A stretch of DNA of 5,743 nt from Legionella sp. (lineage in GTDB: Bacteria > Pseudomonadota > Gammaproteobacteria > Legionellales > Legionellaceae): assembly GCA_004297865.1 (NCBI GenBank), contig SCSO01000022.1, forward strand, positions 1 through 5,743, written 5' to 3'. Position numbers and translations under genes: made by a program. The first letter of the stretch is position 1; every line of letters starts with the position of its first letter. Below are positions 1 to 5,369 of this stretch, in pieces. The notes under the pieces were generated by a model. That model made no database searches and was not told the DNA's origin. It worked only from the letters and a program-made list of their open reading frames with translations.

Positions 1-51
1 ATACACTTTTTTGATTAGTCTCCAGTTAGCATAGGTTATGGAGAAGGATGA

Positions 52-201
52 ATGTCGCTAATTAAGAAGTTCAAAAAACTGTATCGTTCCTCAGCCGAAA
101 ATAGGATCCAAATCATTTTATTTTTAGGATTTGTGATCATTCCAATTTTCGGTATGACGGTGCTTTATATTTGTGTAAGGGTTTTCTGGATAGGTGCTTA
201 G
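52..201 (+). CDS. small single-helix membrane protein, NapE/TorE-like
   Basis: This 49-residue reading frame starts at an ATG preceded by a strong ribosome binding site (GGAGAAGG at 40-47) and ends in TAG at 199-201, directly against the ATG of the epimerase gene. The product has a basic N-terminus (about residues 4-18, with KK, KFKK and R) and then one hydrophobic helix (about 21-46) beginning FLGFVIIP and ending in W46. Such a protein would sit in the inner membrane, with the basic end inside by the positive-inside rule. The spacing of the FL pair, P31 and W46 recalls the small NapE/TorE proteins associated with periplasmic nitrate or TMAO reductases. That comparison is from memory and the match is short, and no reductase gene is visible here. 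The ribosome binding site and exact junction with the next gene make it a credible gene; its role is unknown, possibly a helper of the permease or a translation-coupling leader. Confidence 0.68.
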   Translation: MSLIKKFKKLYRSSAENRIQIILFLGFVIIPIFGMTVLYICVRVFWIGA

Positions 202-1305
202 ATGAATATTACGCAGATTCAGATTGCGCAATTAACTATCCCATTAATTCGCCCATTCATCACCGCCGTAAGGCGTACCGATTGTGTGGACGATGTGGTC
301 GTTATCATTAAAACAGATTGTGGCAAGCTGGGTTATGGTTCAGCAGCATCGACCCCAGCGATTACTGGCGACAATACTGAGTCCATTGTCACTGCTATTA
401 AAACTATTCTGGGCCCACAATTAATTGGCCGAAACATTTCTGAATTGAATTTATTGCTGCAAATGAATAACGATGGCCTGCCAGGTAATACTTCGGCGAA
501 AGCGGCCATTGACATGGCATTGCATGATTTATTTGCTCAATCTCGCGGTTTACCCCTTTATCAATTGCTGGGTGGTCATACGAACAGCATTAGCTCCTGC
601 ATTACTATAAGCCTTAAAGCGACTGAGGCAATGGTGCAGGATGCTGTTGATCTAGTCAAACATGGGCACCAAACTATAAAAATAAAATTAGGGTCTAATC
701 CAATGGATGACATCCAGCGCGTCCAGGCTATTCGCCAGGCTGTAGGCAATTCGATCACTTTACTGGTAGATGCTAATCAGGGATGGTCTTATGAAGATTC
801 TTTAAAAGTCATTGCAGCATTTCAACAACAGCATTTGCATATCCCTTTGGTCGAGCAACCCGTTAAGGCCCAAGATCTACAGCACTTAAAGGCTATTAGT
901 GATCAGGTTGACTGCGCCATCATTGCTGATGAAGCCTGTTTTTCCCCGGAAGATACTTTGAAGATTGCAAAAATGAAAGCTTGTGATGGCGTTAATATTA
1001 AGCTCATGAAATCAGGGGGCATAATGAATGCGCAAGCTATTTATAGTATTGCTCAAACAGCACAAATGAAAATAATGGTTGGGTGTATGTTGGAGTCACC
1101 TATTGGTGTGGCTGCAATTGCCAGTTTTGCTGTCAGCAAGCCGGATATCTTCTATGCAGATCTTGATCCCATTTATTTGATTCGTGAGAATTATATTCTG
1201 GGTGGAGCACAACGGCTTGGCAATAAAATCATTTTGTCAGAAAAACCTGGTTTGGGAATCGAAGGGATTAGCCAAGGATTAAATCAGATTGGAGTGATTC
1301 ATTAA
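202..1305 (+). CDS. dipeptide epimerase, L-Ala-D/L-Glu type (enolase superfamily)
   Basis: This 367-residue cytoplasmic enzyme should interconvert L-Ala-D-Glu and L-Ala-L-Glu (or related dipeptides), allowing murein-derived peptides to be degraded. It has the N-terminal capping domain (about 1-125) and the (beta/alpha)7-beta barrel of the muconate lactonising subgroup. The full catalytic set is visible: KIK at 160-162, the Mg2+ ligands D190 (LLVDAN), E218 (VEQP) and D243 (ADEA), and the acid/base K267 (NIKLMKSGG). D320-L-D322, followed by PIYLI, is the DxD motif that binds the substrate amino group in dipeptide epimerases and separates them from o-succinylbenzoate synthases. Length and residue numbering are almost those of the Bacillus enzyme YkfB; E. 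coli YcjG is the other well-known member. The start is supported by AGGTG at 192-196. The preceding stop codon touches this ATG and the stop overlaps the permease ATG by one base, indicating an operon with translational coupling. Exact dipeptide specificity cannot be read from sequence alone. Confidence 0.93.
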   Translation: MNITQIQIAQLTIPLIRPFITAVRRTDCVDDVVVIIKTDCGKLGYGSAASTPAITGDNTESIVTAIKTILGPQLIGRNISELNLLLQMNNDGLPGNTSAKAAIDMALHDLFAQSRGLPLYQLLGGHTNSISSCITISLKATEAMVQDAVDLVKHGHQTIKIKLGSNPMDDIQRVQAIRQAVGNSITLLVDANQGWSYEDSLKVIAAFQQQHLHIPLVEQPVKAQDLQHLKAISDQVDCAIIADEACFSPEDTLKIAKMKACDGVNIKLMKSGGIMNAQAIYSIAQTAQMKIMVGCMLESPIGVAAIASFAVSKPDIFYADLDPIYLIRENYILGGAQRLGNKIILSEKPGLGIEGISQGLNQIGVIH

Positions 1306-2591
1306 TGTCTTTTTACATTCAGCTAGCCAGTTTATCCATTATCGTTCTTTATGTGGTGATGTTATTTCGCAATGTTGAACCTTTAATAGCGACCGCACTC
1401 TGTGTGGGACTGGGTTATTTATGGAATCTGAGCAGTCCCATTGCTATAGGAAATTCTTTAGCGGGTGCTTTAGGATCATTCATGGCCTTGATTGGGTTTA
1501 TTATCATGCTAGGTCATGGATTAGGAGAAATCTTAACTCGTACTCAAGTAAGCCATACCTTAGTGCACCAAATCGTTTATGGAATTGGGATTAATACTCA
1601 GCGGCGCGCTAAAATGGGGATTGTGCTTTCTTCGTTTATCATTGTAGGCTTGCTGGGCACTTTGGCAGGCGGACTTGCGATTTTAACTCCTAGTCTTCGT
1701 CCAATTGCTGGTTCTGTTGGACTATCACGTCCCAGTTTAGCTGTATTAATGCAGGCTTCGGCTGAGGAAGCTTTAATTCTTGGACCTTTTGCCCCTCCAG
1801 TTGTGGCTTTGTTGGGAGTGACGGGATTAAATTATCTTGATGTCCTTCTTTATGCCTCTCTGCCCATAGCTCTGGTTACTTTAATCACTACTTGGATTAT
1901 GGCTAACCGATTACAACGACAATATGCGCATGAAACTTGCGCAGACGAAGATACTTCTGAGCCCTTTGTTCCCAATCAACAACAAAAGCGCACGACATTA
2001 CTCTTTTTGCTGTCTTTTATGGCCTGTGTCATCTATGGTTTATTTGCACAAGCAAAAACTCCTTATGTAATTTTTGTTATGCTATTTCTCTCATTCAGTA
2101 CGGGATTGGCGAGTAAATTAGGTCTAAATGAGATTTTTAAATTGTTAATTGAGGGAATGCGGAAAAGCATGCATCTCTTCTTTTTGTTTCTTTTATTCGA
2201 TCCTTTTATGGCTTTGATTCATCAGGCGGGAGGATTTACTGCATTAACAGAACTCTTAACCCCTTTAATTAATTTAGGTGGGAAACATCTCTTAGCCATA
2301 TTAATTGGTTTTACCGGAGCCTTCGGGATGCCAGGTGCTTCTGAAGCAACTATTAAAATGTTGCATCATCTTTTTTACCCCAGTGTGGTTCAGATGCAAT
2401 TACCCATGCTGTCTTTCGCTTTGTGCATGATCTTCGCAACCCGGGTTACAAATTACGCCTATCCAGGCGCAAATATGTTTGCTGCAATGGGTTTTGCTGG
2501 AAGCAAAAATCTCAAAGCCATGATACAAAATGGATTAACCGTGACCGTGGTGCAAGTTTTATTTCTAATTGTATACAGTTTATCACTGTAA
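1305..2591 (+). CDS. 12-helix inner-membrane permease, ion-transporter (GntP/DctM-like) type
   Basis: This 428-residue protein is very hydrophobic, with roughly twelve membrane segments (about 3-20, 25-41, 52-72, 104-129, 158-175, 180-200, 230-248, 252-270, 288-308, 325-345, 366-380, 408-427). A charged cytoplasmic linker (about 201-230) separates two halves. Each half carries a Gly/Pro/Ser-rich stretch, GTLAGGLAILTPS at 118-130 and GFTGAFGMPGAS at 335-346, as expected for the paired re-entrant loops of ion-transporter superfamily symporters such as GntP, CitMHS and TRAP DctM. I cannot place it in one family, and the substrate is inferred from context: its ATG lies in the TAATG overlap with the dipeptide epimerase stop, with GGAG at 1291-1294. 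Uptake (or export) of dipeptides or acidic amino acids released by the epimerase pathway is the simplest reading. The gene is intact and its stop lies two bases before a REP-like repeat. Confidence 0.8.
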   Translation: MSFYIQLASLSIIVLYVVMLFRNVEPLIATALCVGLGYLWNLSSPIAIGNSLAGALGSFMALIGFIIMLGHGLGEILTRTQVSHTLVHQIVYGIGINTQRRAKMGIVLSSFIIVGLLGTLAGGLAILTPSLRPIAGSVGLSRPSLAVLMQASAEEALILGPFAPPVVALLGVTGLNYLDVLLYASLPIALVTLITTWIMANRLQRQYAHETCADEDTSEPFVPNQQQKRTTLLFLLSFMACVIYGLFAQAKTPYVIFVMLFLSFSTGLASKLGLNEIFKLLIEGMRKSMHLFFLFLLFDPFMALIHQAGGFTALTELLTPLINLGGKHLLAILIGFTGAFGMPGASEATIKMLHHLFYPSVVQMQLPMLSFALCMIFATRVTNYAYPGANMFAAMGFAGSKNLKAMIQNGLTVTVVQVLFLIVYSLSL

Positions 2592-2593
2592 AA

Positions 2594-2620
2594 AATCAAT
2601 GGGGTCAAACTCGATTGATT
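2594..2620 (+). repeat. REP-like 27-base imperfect palindrome, copy A
   Basis: The repeat opens with AATCAAT, closes with ATTGATT, and has the core GGGGTCAAACTCG. The 7-base arms pair exactly and the inner part pairs with two mismatches, giving an imperfect hairpin. It starts two bases after the permease stop and ends 19 bases before the stop of the convergent gene. It is the reverse-complement relative of copies B and C. GGGGTCAGACTCG-type repeats resemble REP sequences linked to REP-associated tyrosine transposases (RAYT) in gammaproteobacteria; that link is from general knowledge, as no transposase is present here. It may help end transcription from both sides, but there is no T-tract. Confidence 0.8.
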
Positions 2621-2639
2621 CTGGCTCCTTGTTGGGATT

Positions 2640-3386
2640 TTAATATACATTCTTAAAATTGAATCGTAAATTTTCATCATAAACTTGCAAATCTTTATCA
2701 ATAGCATTCAGTACTAATTGTAAAGATCGAGTTTGATTACTAATAAAGTAATTTCTGGGACCGAAAAAAGTAAGTCCAATAGTATTACGATGCGTATTTA
2801 ATGCTTTATAAAGCTCACTGTTTGAGTCCTTTAAAGCATCTCTTAATGCGAAAGCACTTTCTTTATAATCAATATTATTAAATGCGCGAGCAATACTAAG
2901 TCGTTTCTCTTCGCTTATTGAGTCGTTGGTAATTAGTTGTTCTATAGTTTGTATTACATTCCGATTGACTTCTAAAGAAAATTGATAAGTTTGTAGCGGC
3001 TCCGATACGGTAATTTGATTGCAATCCTTATCTATCATATCCATTATTTGAATTAAATCCGCGAACATAATGGGCTGATTTTCATTTTTTGTAACGATGA
3101 TACAGTGATGTTTTCCATTAGGAGTAATAACTCTCCCAACTTCATACTCAGAGCCTTTAAATAACTCTTGTAAAAATGGACGAACTTTTATAGATAAATC
3201 CTCAGAGGAATTAACTTCATCAAAAAGACTATACCCATTTTTGTGTTTCTGATAAGGGATAATATAGAGTCTTATCTGACTTTTGGCCTGTTGCTCTATT
3301 GTATCTAGTAAATACTGATTGGTTTTATTTGCACCCACGGCTCTTTTATATGCTTCAAGGGGATTAAGTTTCTTAGGTCCAGGCAT
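2640..3386 (-). CDS. uncharacterised 248-residue protein, probably soluble
   Basis: I do not recognise this protein. It has no signal peptide and no membrane segment. The N-terminus (1-20) is basic and Pro-rich (PGPKK). Residues 35-125 look alpha/beta, with strands around QIRLYIIP (37-44), HHCIIVTK (93-100) and NQITVS (113-118). Residues about 128-190 look mostly helical, and the C-terminal part contains ALNTHRNTIGLTFFGP (175-190). An 'ALxxHR...FFG' style ending seems familiar from Legionella uncharacterised and effector-like proteins, but this is recollection only. The C-terminus lacks a clear glutamate-rich Dot/Icm secretion signal. The ATG start is supported by AGGAG six bases upstream (minus strand). 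The gene has its own promoter at 3474-3502 and ends convergently with the permease. Several lines of the gene are visibly more AT-rich than the epimerase, which together with its repeat borders suggests later acquisition. It may be distantly related to the gene at 3640-4434. Confidence 0.8.
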   Translation of the reverse strand: MPGPKKLNPLEAYKRAVGANKTNQYLLDTIEQQAKSQIRLYIIPYQKHKNGYSLFDEVNSSEDLSIKVRPFLQELFKGSEYEVGRVITPNGKHHCIIVTKNENQPIMFADLIQIMDMIDKDCNQITVSEPLQTYQFSLEVNRNVIQTIEQLITNDSISEEKRLSIARAFNNIDYKESAFALRDALKDSNSELYKALNTHRNTIGLTFFGPRNYFISNQTRSLQLVLNAIDKDLQVYDENLRFNFKNVY

Positions 3387-3473
3387 TTGATTCTCCTAAA
3401 ACAGACCACTATTTTATATAGGATGAACATTTATTGAGAATTTAATGCTCATTAGAGTAATAAGTTGAGACGT

Positions 3474-3502
3474 ACTGTATAATATTTGCATTAATATGTC
3501 AA
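3474..3502 (-). promoter_or_regulatory. sigma-70 promoter for the 248-residue protein gene
   Basis: On the minus strand the exact -35 hexamer TTGACA (3502-3497) is followed, after 17 bases, by the -10 TACAGT (3479-3474; four of six matches). This would start transcription near 3467 and leave about an 80-base leader before the ATG at 3386. A perfect 12-base palindrome, TCAATATATTGA (3499-3510), overlaps the -35 and could be an operator. Confidence 0.55.
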
Positions 3503-3560
3503 TATATTGAACACTAATTGCACTTATCTCCCTGTTAGATACAAGCTACGGGACATGGAA

Positions 3561-3586
3561 AATCAATCGAGTCTGCCCCATTGATT
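3561..3586 (-). repeat. REP-like imperfect palindrome, copy B (26 bases)
   Basis: On the plus strand this reads AATCAATCGAG at the left and CCCCATTGATT at the right, so it is inverted relative to copy A. It lacks one base in the core (TCTGCCCC where the longer copies have one more base). It lies between the two uncharacterised genes, upstream of the promoter of the 248-residue protein gene and directly beside a GC-rich hairpin. Confidence 0.8.
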
Positions 3587-3588
3587 TA

Positions 3589-3610
3589 AGGTTGGGTCGC
3601 GGCCCAACCT
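3589..3610. repeat. GC-rich hairpin of the GGTTGGG...CCCAACC type
   Basis: AGGTTGGG (3589-3596) and CCCAACCT (3603-3610) form a perfect 8-base stem around the six bases TCGCGG, extendable by a G-T pair. It lies about 30 bases beyond the stop of the 264-residue protein gene and could help terminate its transcript, but no run of T follows on either strand, so it is a poor classical terminator. TTGGG/CCCAA palindromes are a common intergenic repeat type in proteobacteria, so a REP-like origin is equally likely. Confidence 0.6.
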
Positions 3611-3639
3611 AGGAACTTATCCTTGCGCTCTAATTTATT

Positions 3640-4434
3640 TTAGGGAAAATAGTAAGAGCAATCATCATCGTCAAAATTGGTGGTTAAATTGGCAACTGGC
3701 GGTCTAGTAATCCACTCTAAACTACTCAACAATTCATGGAAATTTAAATCGGCTTTAATTTTAACTAGGCATTTGCCGGGGTGTTCTGCACCAGCAACAC
3801 CAGGTATTTTTTTAAAATGAAACAGATGATCAATTCTTTTATCAACTCCTTTCTCATTTAGAATATTTTTCAGTCGCATTAAATCCAATTCACTTTTACA
3901 GGTCAATTCTAGATGCGTGGCTTTGCTTTCGATTTGAAATGTTTGCACTAAAACAGGACTGGCAATTAATGCAGACAGATTAGTTTGTAACTCACTATCT
4001 CTAAGGGCAACTCTCTCAATAAATGCGTTCTCATCAAGCTGGAGCCAGTCAATATTATTGCTTGATAGCGGGATATCAATCCAATCCAGTTCTTTATGTG
4101 GATTCTTACAGGATACGGTAATGGTATTAGGAAGCGCATAGGTTGCGCAGATATAATCTAGAATACTATTAATACGCATCCCACTATTAGTCTGGCCAAA
4201 GCCCAAATACATTCTTATTTGAGGTTTACTGTTAAGTGATGGAGAACGTTGCACCACAATATGATTTGAATTTGGATTTCTTTCACCGGTGGGAAGAGTA
4301 AATATCTGATAAAACTCATCCGCACTTTCGTGATCTCTAAATTGAAGAATTACAGTATTGGGTAAAGTTAGTCGGTTATCTGCATTCAGATCATAATTAA
4401 CCTCAAATGAGGTTAAGTTTTTTATAGTTCGCAC
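3640..4434 (-). CDS. uncharacterised 264-residue protein, probably soluble, GTG start
   Basis: I do not recognise this protein. It has no signal peptide or membrane segment. The frame opens with GTG (complement of CAC at 4432-4434); AAGGA six bases upstream (4441-4445) and a promoter just behind it support that start. The sequence looks alpha/beta. A strand-helix unit near residues 27-45 (NTVILQFRDHESADEFYQIF region) has a similar pattern to one near 174-192 (HLELTCKSELDLMRLKNIL), which hints at an internal duplication. Residues 70-81 (KPQIRMYLGFGQ) resemble residues 35-46 of the neighbouring minus-strand protein. The tail is acidic and aromatic (DDDDCSYYFP). No catalytic motif is evident. 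It has its own promoter, is separated from the gene downstream by about 250 bases of repeats, and is divergent from the DUF1993 gene. A secreted effector is conceivable in a Legionella-type host, but nothing in the sequence shows it. Confidence 0.78.
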   Translation of the reverse strand: MRTIKNLTSFEVNYDLNADNRLTLPNTVILQFRDHESADEFYQIFTLPTGERNPNSNHIVVQRSPSLNSKPQIRMYLGFGQTNSGMRINSILDYICATYALPNTITVSCKNPHKELDWIDIPLSSNNIDWLQLDENAFIERVALRDSELQTNLSALIASPVLVQTFQIESKATHLELTCKSELDLMRLKNILNEKGVDKRIDHLFHFKKIPGVAGAEHPGKCLVKIKADLNFHELLSSLEWITRPPVANLTTNFDDDDCSYYFP

Positions 4435-4462
4435 AAAACTTCCTTAGTTTTAAAAAATCAAA

Positions 4463-4491
4463 ATTGTATTTTTTTAAAACAAGCCTGTCAA
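4463..4491 (-). promoter_or_regulatory. strong sigma-70 promoter for the 264-residue protein gene
   Basis: On the minus strand TTGACA (4491-4486, exact -35) is followed by a 17-base spacer and TACAAT (4468-4463, five of six -10 matches). Transcription would begin near 4456, giving a short leader of about 20 bases that contains the AAGGA ribosome binding site before GTG. REP-like copy C lies immediately upstream of the -35. This is the best promoter in the window. Confidence 0.72.
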
Positions 4492-4495
4492 TGAA

Positions 4496-4522
4496 AATCA
4501 ATCGAGCCTGCCCCCATTGATT
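4496..4522 (-). repeat. REP-like 27-base imperfect palindrome, copy C
   Basis: On the plus strand it reads AATCAATCGAG, then CCTGC, then CCCCATTGATT. It has the same orientation as copy B and is inverted relative to copy A. The terminal 7-base arms are identical to those of copies A and B. It sits in the divergent region between the 264-residue protein gene and the DUF1993 gene, four bases upstream of the former's -35 box. Confidence 0.8.
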
Positions 4523-4545
4523 GTTTCAAGAATAATATGTTTAAA
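4517..4545 (+). promoter_or_regulatory. possible weak promoter for the DUF1993 gene
   Basis: TTGATT (4517-4522), the right arm of repeat copy C, is followed after 17 bases by TTTAAA (4540-4545). Each hexamer matches four of six consensus positions. If used, transcription would begin around 4552, about 30 bases before the ATG. This is weak evidence; TAATAT at 4533-4538 is an alternative -10 without a matching -35. Confidence 0.25.
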
Positions 4546-4582
4546 TCACCCGCTGATCTTTGAGAAATTTTATGGAGAAAAA

Positions 4583-5092
4583 ATGAGCGTCACCATGTAT
4601 AAGGCTTCTGTTCCGGTGTTTAAGCAATTGCTTGAAAGTTTGGACGCTATTTTAACCAAAGCGGTTAATCATACTGCCGAAACAAAAATGGATCCGCGTG
4701 CTTTATTAGATGCTAGCTTGCATCCGGACATGTATAATTTCACGCGGCAAATTCAAATCGCCGCCGATTTTGCTAAGGGAGTCTGTGCACGTTTAGCAGG
4801 AATTGAAGTACCTGCCTACGAAGACAATGAAAGCAGCTTTGAGGAATTACATTCGCGTCTGGCTAAAACCATTGCGTTTATCTCGTCCATTGACCCTACC
4901 AAGATAGTTGGTAGCGAAGAACGCGAAATTATTACCCGTCCCGGTACGCACAAAGAACGAAAATTCACTGGCGAAAACTACTTATTGCATTATGGTTTAC
5001 CGCAATTTTTCTTTCATGTAACAACAGCGTATGACATTTTACGTCACAAAGGGGTTGATGTGGGTAAACGTGATTACATGGGTAATTATTGA
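4583..5092 (+). CDS. DUF1993 family protein (DinB-like helical bundle)
   Basis: The chosen ATG gives a 169-residue protein beginning MSVTMYKASVPVF, the typical opening of DUF1993 proteins, and is preceded by TGGAG five bases upstream. The frame stays open 22 codons further back to a TTG inside repeat copy C, but that extension has no ribosome binding site and does not fit the family. Further family hallmarks are LHPDMYNFTRQIQIAADFAKG (starting at 46), the RLAG segment (70-73), GSEERE (110-115) and the C-terminal block LLHYGLPQFFFHVTTAY (134-150) followed by ILRHKGV. The protein is soluble, without a signal peptide, and predicted as a helical bundle related to DinB-type folds. H136, H145 and H155 could bind metal, but this is not established. 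The family's biochemical role is unknown, and the neighbours give no pathway clue. Confidence 0.92.
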   Translation: MSVTMYKASVPVFKQLLESLDAILTKAVNHTAETKMDPRALLDASLHPDMYNFTRQIQIAADFAKGVCARLAGIEVPAYEDNESSFEELHSRLAKTIAFISSIDPTKIVGSEEREIITRPGTHKERKFTGENYLLHYGLPQFFFHVTTAYDILRHKGVDVGKRDYMGNY

Positions 5093-5124
5093 ATCCTTCG
5101 CGACACTTTGAAGAATCGTAATAG

Positions 5125-5175
5125 ATTCCCGCCTGATAGTAGATTGCCCCATTGGAATGCTTTTCGAGCGGGAAT
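5125..5175. repeat. inverted repeat ATTCCCGC...GCGGGAAT
   Basis: ATTCCCGC (5125-5132) and GCGGGAAT (5168-5175) are exact inverted arms separated by 35 bases. Hairpins with GATTCCCGC and GCGGGAATGAC arms and a short loop are common intergenic repeats in proteobacteria, so this may be a REP-type element with an enlarged loop. It lies 33 bases after the DUF1993 stop and could slow or end that transcript. No T-tract follows. Confidence 0.5.
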
Positions 5176-5212
5176 GACATCATTAGAAACTCGTGGGGAT
5201 ACCTCAAAGTCA

Positions 5213-5369
5213 GACTCGAATGCACTAAGTTAAGAGATTTCTCCCTTCTCCCTGGAAGGGAGAAGGTGCCCGGAGGGCGGATGAGGGTTGATTAAATCGC
5301 CCCTCATCGCGCCACCTTCTCCCCTCACGGGTAGAAGGGAAAATCTCTTAACTTAGTGCCATTCGAGTC
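5213..5369. repeat. 157-base near-perfect palindrome, MITE/REP-cluster-like element
   Basis: The outer arms, GACTCGAATG then CACTAAGTTAAGAGATTT (5213-5240) and their complement (5341-5369), match over 28 bases apart from one extra C. Inside, GGGAGAAGGTG (5258-5268) pairs exactly with CACCTTCTCCC (5313-5323), and GATGAGGG (5280-5287) with CCCTCATC (5301-5308), so nearly the whole element folds on itself around 5291. Local hairpins are also possible: CCTTCTCCC/GGGAGAAGG with loop TGGAA (5244-5266), GCCC/GGGC (5268-5278), and CCTTCT/AGAAGG (5315-5338). It has no coding capacity, so any movement would need a transposase from elsewhere. It lies between convergent genes and could act as a two-way terminator. 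Confidence 0.8.

Noticed and set aside
1..34. 3' end of an upstream plus-strand gene (frames stopping at 18 or 34).
   Set aside because: Too few codons are visible to choose a frame or support a gene.
11..39. Promoter for the three-gene unit using TTGATT at 11-16 and GGTTAT at 34-39.
   Set aside because: The -10 match is poor and transcription would begin within or after the ribosome binding site at 40-47; the real promoter is probably left of the window.
333..758. Two 60-residue minus-strand frames inside the epimerase gene.
   Set aside because: They lie wholly within a gene with all catalytic motifs and have no independent start signals.
2592..2639. Classical intrinsic terminator between the permease and the 248-residue protein gene.
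   Set aside because: The imperfect palindrome has mismatches in its stem and no T-run follows on either strand.
2423..2707. Frames on both strands over the permease end and the convergent junction (77 and 82 residues).
   Set aside because: They overlap well-supported genes in other frames, have no ribosome binding site and no protein-like pattern.
3561..4522. CRISPR-like array from the repeated 26-27 base palindromes.
   Set aside because: Copies are about 0.9 kb apart, in mixed orientation, with genes between them and no cas genes.
4517..4582. Upstream extension of the DUF1993 frame to a TTG codon (22 extra residues).
   Set aside because: It starts inside a dispersed repeat, lacks a ribosome binding site and adds residues foreign to the family; the ATG at 4583 has TGGAG at proper spacing and gives the usual N-terminus.
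4965..5225. 86-residue minus-strand frame over the end of the DUF1993 gene.
   Set aside because: It is a shadow of the DUF1993 coding sequence plus spacer, with low-complexity composition and no ribosome binding site.
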